Assembly (NCBI RefSeq): GCF_040683095.1
Contig: NZ_JBFBCI010000023.1
Location: forward strand, 1 to 64,000
Source: Sphaerisporangium sp040683095
Lineage (GTDB): Bacteria; Actinomycetota; Actinomycetes; Streptosporangiales; Streptosporangiaceae
Length of the DNA stretch: 64,000 bases
Reading direction: 5' to 3'
Part shown: positions 23,818-34,637 of the stretch, piece by piece
Position numbering within the stretch: position 1 is the stretch's first letter
Layout of the letters: every line of letters starts with the position of its first letter
Translations under genes and position numbers: made by a program
Notes under the pieces: generated by a model
The model's input: the letters and a program-made list of their open reading frames with translations, nothing else
Told to the model about the DNA's origin: nothing
Database searches by the model: none

Positions 23818-25398
23818 ATGACCGACCTTCAGGACGCGCCACCCGTCGAGCACGCCCGGCCGAAGACCCGCCCGATGACCGGCGCGGAGTACATCGAGAG
23901 CCTGCGCGACGACCGGGCCATCTACCTGTACGGCGACCGCGTCAAGGACGTGACCGCGCACCCGGCGTTCCACAACCCGATCAGGATGACCGCCAGGCTC
24001 TACGACTCGCTGCACGACCCGGACCGGCGGGACGCGATCGTCGCGCCCACCGACACCGGCAGCGACGGCTACACGCACAGCTTCTTCACCACGCCCCGCA
24101 GCGCCGAGGACCTGGTGGCCAACCAGCGGGCCATCGCCGCATGGGCGCGGATGAGCTACGGCTGGATGGGCCGCAGCCCCGACTACAAGGGGGCCTTCCT
24201 CGGCACGCTCGGCGCCAACGCCGAGTTCTACGAGCCGTTCGCCGACAACGCGCGGCGCTGGTACCGGGAGTCGCAGGAGAAGGTCCTGTTCTGGAACCAC
24301 GCGATCGTGCACCCGCCCGTGGACCGCGGCCGGTCGCCGGACGAGGTCGCCGACGTCTTCGTGCACGTGGAGAAGGAGACCGACGCGGGCCTGGTGGTGA
24401 GCGGCGCGAAGGTGGTGGCGACGGGCTCGGCGCTGACCCACTACAACTTCATCGCCCACTACGGCCTGCCGATCAAGGACAGGAAGTTCGCCCTGGTGGC
24501 GACCGTGCCGATGCACGCCCCCGGGCTGAAGCTGATCTGCCGCCCGTCCTACTCGGCCGCGGCGACCGTCATGGGCAGCCCGTTCGACTACCCGCTGTCC
24601 TCCCGGCTGGACGAGAACGACACCATCCTCGTCCTGGACAAGGTGCTCATCCCCTGGGAGAACGTCTTCATCTACGGCCACCTCGGCAAGGTCCAGCTCT
24701 TCACCGGCCGCTCCGGCTTCCCCGAGCGCTTCACCTTCCACGGGTGCACACGCCTGGCCGTGAAGCTGGAGTTCATCGCCGGCCTGCTGGCCAAGGCGGT
24801 GGAGATCACCGGCACCAAGGACTTCCGCGGCGTGCAGAGCCGCATCGGCGAGGTGCTGGCCTGGCGGAACCTGTTCTGGGGGCTGTCGGACGCGGCCGCG
24901 CGCAACCCTGTGCCGTGGACGAACGGCGCGGTGCTGCCCAACCCCGAATACGGCCTGGCCTACCGCTGGTTCATGCAGATCGGCTACCCGCGGGTCAAGG
25001 AGATCATCGAGCAGGACATCGCCAGCGGCCTGATCTACATCAACTCCAGCGCCGAGGACTTCAAGAACCCCGATGTGCGGCCGTACCTGGACAAGTACCT
25101 GCGGGGCTCCGGCGGCATCGACTCGGTCGAGCGGATCAAGGTGATGAAGCTGCTGTGGGACGCCGTGGGCACCGAGTTCGGCGGGCGGCACGAGCTGTAC
25201 GAGCGCAACTACGCGGGCAACCACGAGAACACGCGCGTGGAGCTGCTGTCGGCGCAGACGGCGAGCGGCCAGGTGGACGGGTACAAGGCGTTCGTCGACA
25301 AGTGCCTGAGCGAGTACGACCTCGACGGCTGGACGGTCCCCGACCTGTCCTCGTTCGAGCAGCTGCGGCAGGCCAGGGCAGGGCTGCACGACTTCTGA
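23818..25398 (+). CDS. HpaB/SgcC-like FAD-dependent aromatic 3-hydroxylase
   Basis: The 526-residue protein belongs to the 4-hydroxyphenylacetate 3-monooxygenase family. It begins with the typical MTGAEYIESLRDDRAIYLYG stretch near residue 20, has PPVDRGRSPDEVADVFVHV near 163, and ends with a four-helix C-terminal domain. SgcC of the C-1027 enediyne cluster uses this fold to hydroxylate carrier-bound beta-tyrosine to the catechol. Finding a SgcC4-like aminomutase convergent with it strongly suggests the same role here. GGAAGGA five bases before ATG 23818 supports the start. A strong terminator follows. Confidence 0.9.
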   Translation: MTDLQDAPPVEHARPKTRPMTGAEYIESLRDDRAIYLYGDRVKDVTAHPAFHNPIRMTARLYDSLHDPDRRDAIVAPTDTGSDGYTHSFFTTPRSAEDLVANQRAIAAWARMSYGWMGRSPDYKGAFLGTLGANAEFYEPFADNARRWYRESQEKVLFWNHAIVHPPVDRGRSPDEVADVFVHVEKETDAGLVVSGAKVVATGSALTHYNFIAHYGLPIKDRKFALVATVPMHAPGLKLICRPSYSAAATVMGSPFDYPLSSRLDENDTILVLDKVLIPWENVFIYGHLGKVQLFTGRSGFPERFTFHGCTRLAVKLEFIAGLLAKAVEITGTKDFRGVQSRIGEVLAWRNLFWGLSDAAARNPVPWTNGAVLPNPEYGLAYRWFMQIGYPRVKEIIEQDIASGLIYINSSAEDFKNPDVRPYLDKYLRGSGGIDSVERIKVMKLLWDAVGTEFGGRHELYERNYAGNHENTRVELLSAQTASGQVDGYKAFVDKCLSEYDLDGWTVPDLSSFEQLRQARAGLHDF

Positions 25399-25412
25399 CC
25401 CGCCGCCGCGGG

Positions 25413-25447
25413 AAGGCGCTGGGAGGCTCGCCCTCCCAGCGCCTTTT
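25413..25447 (+). terminator. Rho-independent terminator of the hydroxylase operon
   Basis: A 14-bp perfect stem (arms 25413-25426 and 25432-25445, sequence AAGGCGCTGGGAGG and its complement) with a 5-base loop is followed by TTTT, 15 bases after the HpaB-like stop. Confidence 0.85.
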
Positions 25448-25541
25448 CTGTCGTAGCGGGCCACCCCGGCCTTGCCGCCGCAGGAAGGCACCCGGCTTTC
25501 CCGTCGCAGGAAGGCGCGTGCCCTGGCCTTCCCTTCATACG

Positions 25542-25577
25542 AGAGCGCCCCCGGGGTCGTGTTCCCGGGGGCGCTCT
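25542..25577 (-). terminator. Hairpin terminator downstream of the aminomutase
   Basis: A perfect 14-bp stem (25542-25555 with 25564-25577, AGAGCGCCCCCGGG and its complement) lies 16 bases beyond the stop of the leftward aminomutase gene. It has no clear T-run, but its strength and position between convergent genes suggest termination. Between the two hairpins are short imperfect GCAGGAAGGC repeats and nothing coding. Confidence 0.65.
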
Positions 25578-25592
25578 GGTATGGCCGGAGAA

Positions 25593-27263
25593 TCAGCGGA
25601 GGGCGACGTCGGCCTGCTCGACGGCGGCCAGGAACTCCCCGCGGGAGATCGCGGCGGCCACCAGCTCGATGTCGTCGGACATGAAACGGTCCTCGTCCAC
25701 GGCCGGCACGAGGGAGCGCACCCTCTCGTACGTGGCCAGCCCGGCCGGGCTGAGCCGGTCCTGGCGGCCCGACAGGTCCACGGCCTGGGCCGCGGCGAGG
25801 AACTCCACCGCGAGGATCCTGGTGTTGTTCTGCAGCACCCTGCGCGCGTTGCGGGCGGCGATCAGGCCCATGCTGACGACGTCCTGGTTGTCGCCGTTGG
25901 ACGGGACGCTCTGCGTGCTGGCGGGCCCGATCGTCCTGTTCTCCGCGACCAGGGCGGTGGCGGGGTATTGCGCTCCGGCGAACCCGCTGTTCAGCCCGGG
26001 ATCGCCGGCGACGAGAAACTCGGGCAGGCCGTTGCTGAGATGGCGGTTCAGCAGCCGGTTGGTCCGCCGCTCGGAGAAGACGCCGAGCTGGGTGAGCGCG
26101 ATGGTGAGGTAGTCCATGACGAAGGCGACCGGCTGGCCGTGGAAGTTCGCGCCGTGGAAGACCTCCTTGCCCTCGAAGACGAGGGGATTGTCGTTGGAGG
26201 AGTTGAGCTCGATGTGCAGCGTGGTCGCGGCGTGGTAGACGGTGTCCCTGACGGCGCCGACGACCTGCGGGATGGCGCGCAGCGTGTACGCCTTCTGCAG
26301 GTAGACCTCGGTCCGGTGGACGCCGTGCTCCGCGGATTCGTCCTCGTCGTTGCGCCGGCGGCGCGGCGGCTCCCTGTCCTTCAGTGCCGACTGGCGCAAC
26401 GGGTCGGCGCTGAGCGCCTGGCGCAGCTCGCTGTGTTCAACGGCCAGGCCACTGCCGTTCAGCAGGGCCCGCATGTTGGCGGCGACGTCGATCTGCCCCT
26501 GGTGCGGGCGGGCGATGTCGTGCCCGTCGGCCACGAACGGGCTGGTCGAGCCCTGCAGCACCTCGCAGATCAGCGCGGTCACGATCTCGGCCTGCCGCAC
26601 CTGGTCCAGGGCCCGCGTGACGAGCAGGCAGCCGAGGCCGGTCATCGCCGAGGTGCCGTTGATCAGCGCGAGCCCCTCTTTGAACCGCAGTTGCAGCGGC
26701 TCGATGCCGTACTCGCGCAGCACCCGCCCGGTCTCCACCCGCTTGCCGTCCCGCAACACGTACCCTTCGCCGATCAGCGTCGACGCGACGTGCGCCAGCG
26801 GCGCCAGGTCGCCGCTGGCGCCCAGCGACCCGATCTCGGGGATGGCGGGCGTGATGCCCAGGTTGAGGTAGAGCGCCAGGCGTTCGAGCAGTTCCGGCCG
26901 CACCGCCGAGTAGCCCTTGGACAGGGCGTTGAGCCGGGCGGCGAGAACCGCCCGCGCCTCGTCCTCGGCGAAGATCGGGCCGACGCCGGCGCTGTGGCTG
27001 CGGACCAGGTTGGTCTGGAGCCGCACCTCGTTGGAGGTGTCGACGAGCATGTAGATCATCTCGCCGTAGCCCGTGGTCACGCCGTAGACGGGGATGCCGC
27101 GCGCGATGATGTCCTCGAACAGCCGCCTGTTCGCCGCCACCTTGGCCAGGGCGGAGGGGGCGACGCCACAGGTGATCTCGTTCTCGGCGATCAGCCGCAC
27201 TGTCGGGACATCCAGGCTCTCCCCATCGAAGTCGACTGACGTTGAGGTCTCAACCAGTGTCAT
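25593..27263 (-). CDS. MIO-dependent tyrosine 2,3-aminomutase (SgcC4-like)
   Basis: The 556-residue enzyme belongs to the aromatic amino acid ammonia-lyase/aminomutase family. The self-forming MIO cofactor triad is A149-S150-G151 (GSLGASGDLAPL), and the catalytic tyrosine is Y60 (PVYGVTTGYGEM). RSHSAGVGPIFAEDEARA and ENRTIGPASTQSVPSNGDNQ match, as far as I recall, the beta-tyrosine-forming aminomutases of enediyne clusters more closely than histidine ammonia-lyase. It would convert L-tyrosine to beta-tyrosine. An insertion of about 25-30 residues rich in Arg, Asp and Glu (about residues 285-316) is unusual. The ATG overlaps the NRPS end region, with the NRPS stop two bases upstream, so the two are coupled. 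A lyase function remains possible. Confidence 0.9.
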   Translation of the reverse strand: MTLVETSTSVDFDGESLDVPTVRLIAENEITCGVAPSALAKVAANRRLFEDIIARGIPVYGVTTGYGEMIYMLVDTSNEVRLQTNLVRSHSAGVGPIFAEDEARAVLAARLNALSKGYSAVRPELLERLALYLNLGITPAIPEIGSLGASGDLAPLAHVASTLIGEGYVLRDGKRVETGRVLREYGIEPLQLRFKEGLALINGTSAMTGLGCLLVTRALDQVRQAEIVTALICEVLQGSTSPFVADGHDIARPHQGQIDVAANMRALLNGSGLAVEHSELRQALSADPLRQSALKDREPPRRRRNDEDESAEHGVHRTEVYLQKAYTLRAIPQVVGAVRDTVYHAATTLHIELNSSNDNPLVFEGKEVFHGANFHGQPVAFVMDYLTIALTQLGVFSERRTNRLLNRHLSNGLPEFLVAGDPGLNSGFAGAQYPATALVAENRTIGPASTQSVPSNGDNQDVVSMGLIAARNARRVLQNNTRILAVEFLAAAQAVDLSGRQDRLSPAGLATYERVRSLVPAVDEDRFMSDDIELVAAAISRGEFLAAVEQADVALR

Positions 27264-27264
27264 A

Positions 27265-30492
<3,228 letters not shown>

Positions 30493-30678
30493 CTCTTGAC
30501 GTGCTGCGTTGCCTCGAGCCGGCAGGAAACAGCGGGCCGGGGACAACTTGCCGCCACCTTCCCGCCTTGTTCCGAGCAATCGGCGACCGCACTCTTGGCA
30601 ATAAGAAGAAATCACTGGAATCGGCAATCCGGCGCACCGGGAATACGGCTGGGCGCGCGGAGAAAGGCAGTTGAATTC
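30493..30678. promoter_or_regulatory. NRPS upstream region with repeated GCAATC half-sites
   Basis: This divergent spacer contains GCAATC at 30576-30581, GCAAT at 30598-30602 and GCAATC at 30624-30629. It is unusually AT-rich around 30600-30625. The half-sites match those at 19903/19938 and the first 19-bp repeat at 12588, making this the best candidate promoter/operator of the leftward NRPS-aminomutase transcript. Confidence 0.5.
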
Positions 30679-30945
30679 ATGACGCTCATCACCACGGCGC
30701 GGTTCTCCGCCGGGAGCGCTTGATGGTGGCACTGGTCACCGGCGCGGCGGGCGGGTGACCCCGGGGTCGACCGACACCCCGATGCTCTCGGCGCTGTGGA
30801 GCGACCACGAGCGGGCGCTCCAGGCGTCGATCGAGGGCAGCCCCGGCGTGTATCGCACCGGCATCCTGCTCGGGAAGGTCGCCAGGCCCGCCGATATCGC
30901 GAAGGCCGTCGCGTTCCTGCTTTCCAGCAAGGCGAATCACATCGC
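30679..30945 (+). pseudogene. Internally deleted short-chain dehydrogenase (SDR)
   Basis: ATG 30679 opens MTLITTARFSAGSA, a stop overlaps a second ATG at 30723 that reads MVALVTGAAGG (the SDR nucleotide-binding start), and a stop follows at once. In another frame the sequence resumes as TPGSTDTPMLSALWSDHERA and continues to PADIAKAVAFLLSSKANHIA, the C-terminal part of SDR dehydrogenases. The middle of the protein (about 150 residues, including the YxxxK catalytic site) is gone and frames are shifted, so no active enzyme can be made. Relatives with this C-terminus include 2,3-dihydro-2,3-dihydroxybenzoate dehydrogenases. Confidence 0.82.
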
Positions 30946-31146
30946 GCTACGAGCGCGGAGGCCCCGGCGACCAGTGGGTCAGCGTGCTTTCACGGCCCCA
31001 TACTCACCGTGTGCGGCGGCTGCCCGCATCTCCTGGATTGCACTCGTGGGGAAGTCCGCAATCCCGGAGGTGCACCGCGCCGGTCTCCCGATCGAAGCTC
31101 GATACCGCGAAACGAGCCGAACGGTTGGAGAATCGAGGTCCCGCTC

Positions 31147-31698
31147 ATGGTCACGCAAGCCGTACCCGCCGGGCCACTGCACCGGCTGAACACCCGGCAT
31201 CACAAGGCGGCTCTGACCGCCTATCTCGTCGTGGTCCTGGCCCACTGGGCAGAGCACGTGGCCCAGGCCGTCCAGGTCTACGTGCTGGGCTGGCCGCTGA
31301 AGGAGGCGCGCGGCGTGCTCGGCGTGCCCTTCCCCTGGCTGGTCACCTCCGAATGGATGCACTACGGCTACGCGCTGCTCATGCTGGCCGGGCTGCTCAT
31401 GCTGCGGAGCGGCTTCACCGGCCGGTCCCGCGTGTGGTGGAACATCTCGCTGGGGATCCAGGTCTGGCACCACCTGGAGCATCTGCTTCTGCTCCTGCAG
31501 GCGATCACCGGGAACAACCTGCTCGGCCGCCCGGTGCCGACCAGCCTCATCCAGCTCCTCGTGCCGCGCGTGGAGTTGCACCTGTTCTACAACGCGATCG
31601 TCTTCGCCCCCATGGTGGTCGCGATGCTCCTGCACCGCCACCCACGGCCCGGCGAGCGCGCCGCCATGCGGTGCGCCTGTGCCGTGGCCCCCGCGTAG
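31147..31698 (+). CDS. Predicted four-helix membrane protein of unknown function
   Basis: The protein of 183 residues has hydrophobic segments near residues 20-40, 65-90, 100-120 and 150-170. Many histidines lie in or next to them (HWAEHVAQAVQVYVLG, GIQVWHHLEHLLLLLQ), a pattern that can bind metal or haem. I do not recognise the family. The gene is followed after 2 bases by a second small membrane protein, so the two probably work together. ATG 31147 is used; GAGGTC lies only 10 bases upstream, so the ribosome binding site is weak. Confidence 0.6.
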   Translation: MVTQAVPAGPLHRLNTRHHKAALTAYLVVVLAHWAEHVAQAVQVYVLGWPLKEARGVLGVPFPWLVTSEWMHYGYALLMLAGLLMLRSGFTGRSRVWWNISLGIQVWHHLEHLLLLLQAITGNNLLGRPVPTSLIQLLVPRVELHLFYNAIVFAPMVVAMLLHRHPRPGERAAMRCACAVAPA

Positions 31699-31700
31699 TG

Positions 31701-32147
31701 ATGGCCCGGCGTTCTCCCGCCTTCACCGCCGTACTGACCCTCATCGCGGCGTTCCTGCTCTATCTGGCCGTGCCGAACATCGGCACGGCCGTTCGCGCGG
31801 CACGGGCCGACGGCGCGCCTGGAGTGTTCATCGCGCGGGAGCTGACGTGCGTGCTGCATCCCGGTCACGAGTCGTGCGTCTGGGTCGGCGAGTTCCGGTC
31901 CGACGACGGCTCGATCGGCAGGTCCGGCGTCGAGATGTACGGCAGCGACCGGCAATCGTACCGGGCCGGGGAGCGTACGCGGGCGGTGGACATCGGCCTC
32001 GCCGGCCGGGTCTACGGGCCCGGCGGGTCGAACGAGTGGGTGCTCACGGCTCTCATACTCGCGAGCGGGCTGGGGATCCTCCTCTGGCAGTACGGCGGTG
32101 CGCTGCGCCGCGCTACCGGCCGGCGGGAGCTCATCCCGAGGTCCTGA
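31701..32147 (+). CDS. Small membrane protein with extracytoplasmic domain
   Basis: The protein has 148 residues. One transmembrane segment lies at residues 8-30, an outside domain of about 85 residues has two cysteines (TCVLHPGHESCVWVGEF near 50-66) that could form a disulfide, and a second transmembrane segment lies near 115-135. The layout resembles DUF3592-like small actinomycete membrane proteins, but I cannot name a function. It starts two bases after the previous stop. Confidence 0.6.
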   Translation: MARRSPAFTAVLTLIAAFLLYLAVPNIGTAVRAARADGAPGVFIARELTCVLHPGHESCVWVGEFRSDDGSIGRSGVEMYGSDRQSYRAGERTRAVDIGLAGRVYGPGGSNEWVLTALILASGLGILLWQYGGALRRATGRRELIPRS

Positions 32148-32155
32148 TCCCCGGT

Positions 32156-32881
32156 TCAGGAGTCCTGGCCCGCGATACGGGCCAGGAGGGCGGCGAGCGG
32201 GCCCGGGGCGGAGACCATCGGCCAGTGCCCCGTCTCCAGCGTGTGGAAGTCCCAGGTCGGCACGGCCCGCATGGCGGACACGTCGGCCGCCAGCCGCCCG
32301 GCGAAGTGGTCCATGGTGCAGACGACGTAGCTGGCCCGCTGCCGCTCGAGCGGCCGGGTCAGCGTGGCCGGCTCGGCGATGGTGCGTCCAGGGTGCCCTA
32401 TGAGGCGCTGGGCGAGCCACCGCGCCTGCGTGCGGGTCAGCCCCTGTCCCTCGCCCACGACCGTCGGGTCGGGGGCGGGCCAGCGGCCCTCGTTGTCGGC
32501 GATGAGCCGCAACTCCTGGGTCCGCTGGCGCTCGGGGAACGCGTGCAACATCGACCTGCCGTGGTGCGGCAGGAACCCCTCGACGAACACTGTGTGCGCG
32601 ACCCGGTCGCGCGCCCGGTCGGCCACCTGCCCGGCCACGAGACCGGAGTAGCTGTGCCCGACGAGCACGACGTCGCGCAGGTCGTCCGCTTCCAGCAGCG
32701 CCAGCACGTCGTTGACATGCGTCTCCAGGCCGACGTCCGACACGTCGTCCTCGCCGGCGGCCAGGCCCCGCAGGGTGACCGCGCGGGCGTCGTGCCCGTG
32801 CGCTCGCAGCCGCCGCACGACCGGCTCCCAGACCCAGGCCCCCATCCAGGGGCCCGGGATCAGGACGAGCCCTCTCTTCAC
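32156..32881 (-). CDS. Alpha/beta hydrolase
   Basis: This 241-residue protein starts with KRGLVLIPGPWMGAWVWEPV, an oxyanion-hole strand-loop. Its nucleophile elbow is VLVGHSYSGL (serine near residue 78), and the catalytic histidine is probably in LETGHWPM. It belongs to the esterase-like group close to MhpC/EstC hydrolases that act on small esters or as hydroxynitrile-lyase relatives. It converges on the small membrane protein gene with an 8-base gap. A tailoring or detoxifying esterase role is possible; nothing in the sequence fixes the substrate. Confidence 0.85.
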   Translation of the reverse strand: MKRGLVLIPGPWMGAWVWEPVVRRLRAHGHDARAVTLRGLAAGEDDVSDVGLETHVNDVLALLEADDLRDVVLVGHSYSGLVAGQVADRARDRVAHTVFVEGFLPHHGRSMLHAFPERQRTQELRLIADNEGRWPAPDPTVVGEGQGLTRTQARWLAQRLIGHPGRTIAEPATLTRPLERQRASYVVCTMDHFAGRLAADVSAMRAVPTWDFHTLETGHWPMVSAPGPLAALLARIAGQDS

Positions 32882-32953
32882 CGACGGTCACCTCCCTTCC
32901 CTCTCATCTGATCGAGGCTCTTCCACGGTGTCCACAGGTTCAGGTCCACATGT

Positions 32954-33730
32954 TCAGACGGCCCGCAGCACGCGCGAGCGCGCGGGCTGCGTCAAGAAGG
33001 GGGCCGGCTGCCAGCCGGTCACCTGGGATTCCACAACATTGACGCGCTGGGCGCCGGCGATCAGCGCCACCACGGCCACGTACCCCTCGCCGGGGTCCAG
33101 GTCGACGAAACGGAGGTTACCCGGCGGGATCTCCAGCGGCCAGCTGAGCAGCCTGGGAGCCTCCTCCGGGCGGCTGACCTCCAGCTTGTCCGGCGAGATG
33201 CGCAAGCCGTGCCCGGTGGCCTTGAGCGCCGCCTCCTTGCGCGTCCAAACCCTGGCGAACGCCTCATTTCTCTCCATCGGCGGCAGCGCGTCCATGGCCC
33301 GCAACTCACCCGGTGTCAGGGCACACCTGGCCAGATCATCCACGGGCGTCGAGGGAACGGCCTCGACGTCCACGCCCAGCGCTCCCACGCTCGTCATGGC
33401 GACCGCGACCCGGTCCCCCGAGTGGGAGACCGAGACGTGCAGCCGGCGGCCGGACGTCCTGATGTACGGCTTGCCGTGATGCCGGTTGCAGTCCGAGCAG
33501 CTCCGATCGACCACCACGTCCTCCGGCCGCACCCCTAGCTGGGTGGCGGCCGCAGTGCGCAGCAGCCAGGCTCCGGTGAGGAAGCGGCGGCGGTCGGGGT
33601 CGCGCCGGAACCTGGCGGCCCGCTCGAGCTCCGGGTCGCTGAGCACCGCGGACAGCGTCTCCACGGTCCGGTCCCCGGGTGTGGCCCACCAGACACGGCA
33701 TTCTCCGGGGGCCAGCAGGGAAGCAATCAT
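32954..33730 (-). CDS. 4'-phosphopantetheinyl transferase (Sfp type)
   Basis: The 258-residue protein contains the two diagnostic motifs: LGVDVEAVPS near residue 135 and FARVWTRKEAALKATGHG near 182-199, with Mg-binding aspartate and glutamate in place. It transfers phosphopantetheine from CoA to the serine of carrier domains, and would activate the two NRPS thiolation domains of the cluster. Its ATG overlaps the stop of the small protein upstream (ATGA), so it is translated from a short operon starting near 34110. Confidence 0.92.
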   Translation of the reverse strand: MIASLLAPGECRVWWATPGDRTVETLSAVLSDPELERAARFRRDPDRRRFLTGAWLLRTAAATQLGVRPEDVVVDRSCSDCNRHHGKPYIRTSGRRLHVSVSHSGDRVAVAMTSVGALGVDVEAVPSTPVDDLARCALTPGELRAMDALPPMERNEAFARVWTRKEAALKATGHGLRISPDKLEVSRPEEAPRLLSWPLEIPPGNLRFVDLDPGEGYVAVVALIAGAQRVNVVESQVTGWQPAPFLTQPARSRVLRAV

Positions 33731-34023
33731 TGATTTCCTCCTTCAGCGGCTTCCTCTTCGTGATTTCTCGCGAGCAGCGTGCGGCAGGTCACCAGCTCCC
33801 AGTTGTCGACCTCGGGGTTGGTGAGGATCTCCGTGACCACGGCGCGCACCTGTGCGGTCGTCGTGGGCTCGTCCGTGCGCACCCGGATGACGATGTCTCC
33901 GGTGGCCTGGGTGAGGTCCTTGTGCCAGCGGCTCGGCAGTAGTGCCATGATGCGGATCCCGTCGACCGGCGAGCCGGGCATGGGGAGGCCGTGGGCCTTG
34001 CGCATCGTCAGCTGGATCAGCAT
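33727..34023 (-). CDS. Small protein of unknown function, coupled to the PPTase
   Basis: The protein has 98 residues and a predicted alpha/beta character (RIMALLPSRWHKDLTQATGD, then EVDNWELVTCRTLLA). It has no signal peptide and no motif I recognise. The size and the dimeric alpha/beta-barrel look could suit an EthD or monooxygenase-like small enzyme. The start ATG 34023 overlaps the stop of a 30-codon upstream frame, and its own stop overlaps the PPTase start. Genes coupled so tightly usually serve one pathway, here perhaps carrier-protein activation or a tailoring step. Confidence 0.65.
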   Translation of the reverse strand: MLIQLTMRKAHGLPMPGSPVDGIRIMALLPSRWHKDLTQATGDIVIRVRTDEPTTTAQVRAVVTEILTNPEVDNWELVTCRTLLARNHEEEAAEGGNQ

Positions 34024-34109
34024 GATTCGGGGGTCTCCGTCCTCGCGGGCTCCCCCGCGCTCCCCTTGGCGAACGTGCCGGGAAGCGCGGGTTCCGCGTT
34101 GTCGACCAT
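34017..34109 (-). CDS. Possible 30-residue peptide ending in cysteine
   Basis: A short frame MVDNAEPALPGTFAKGSAGE, followed by PARTETPESC, ends at a TGA that overlaps the ATG of the 98-residue protein. AGGAGG lies 15 bases upstream, rather far for ATG 34109; an in-frame ATG at 34136 would give 39 residues. It may be a leader peptide that couples translation, or a small peptide product. I know of no family. The evidence is position and the Shine-Dalgarno only. Confidence 0.35.
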   Translation of the reverse strand: MVDNAEPALPGTFAKGSAGEPARTETPESC

Positions 34110-34221
34110 GCTGTTCGTGTCCCACCTCCTAGCCATGGTCTCCGTTTGTCGCACTTCCCACTGTGCGACCCGCGCGGCAGGCGAACCAGAGCTCGGCGAG
34201 TCAGGAAGCTGCACGTGGACA

Positions 34222-34272
34222 GCCGCATGCTGTCAACGCCGCCCCGACGGCCGCATGCTGTCAACGCCGCCC
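34222..34272. repeat. Two identical 23-bp direct repeats containing TTGACA
   Basis: GCCGCATGCTGTCAACGCCG plus CCC occurs at 34222-34244 and again at 34250-34272, a period of 28 bases. On the minus strand each copy reads TTGACAGCATGC, a perfect -35 hexamer, upstream of the small-peptide/PPTase operon. No matching -10 box is evident at the usual distance, so promoter function is uncertain. The repeats border the group II intron remnant. Confidence 0.6.
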
Positions 34273-34283
34273 GGAATCGAGCA

Positions 34284-34583
34284 TGGAGGGTGAGGTCACC
34301 TCACCCTCCTCTCACACCACCGGACATGCGGGCTCGCATCCGGCGGTTCGTCAAGCCGTGGTTCTGAGCCTGCGCCAGGTATTCTGTAACCCCAGCAAAC
34401 CCAGGTCATCCCACGCCCGGACAAGCTTGAGGACCTTGCGATCGGCGACCTTGCGCGCCACCCGCGCCATCAAGATGTCGAAGTCGACCCTGTCGAAGAA
34501 CCGGTCAAGATCAACATCCACGACCACCTCAGACCGTCATCAATCGCCCGCCGCGCGACCCGCATCGCCTGATGCACACCATG
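34284..34583 (-). mobile_element. 3' remnant of a group II intron with decayed reverse transcriptase
   Basis: The minus strand encodes HGVHQAMRVARRAIDDGLRW, then with a +1 shift VVVDVDLDRFFDRVDFDILM and ARVARKVADRKVLKLVRAW. This is the reverse-transcriptase core of group II intron maturases (the block before the YADD motif). The frame then jumps to a short tail and stops at 34351. Right after the stop is a domain-V-like hairpin (34319-34350, CCGGATGCG...CGCATGTCCGG) and a perfect 11-bp stem (arms 34285-34295 and 34299-34309) in the position of domain VI. Most of the intron is deleted, so it cannot move on its own. Confidence 0.8.
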
Positions 34584-34587
34584 CGAA

Positions 34588-34614
34588 AGCCCCGCGGGTG
34601 CGGCCCGCGGGGCT
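34588..34614 (-). terminator. Terminator of the acyl-CoA carboxylase gene
   Basis: An 11-bp perfect stem (34588-34598 with 34604-34614, AGCCCCGCGGG and its complement) lies 23 bases beyond the leftward carboxylase stop and is followed on the minus strand by TTTCGC. Confidence 0.75.
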
Positions 34615-34637
34615 CTCCGAGTGGCGTCGCCGGTGTT

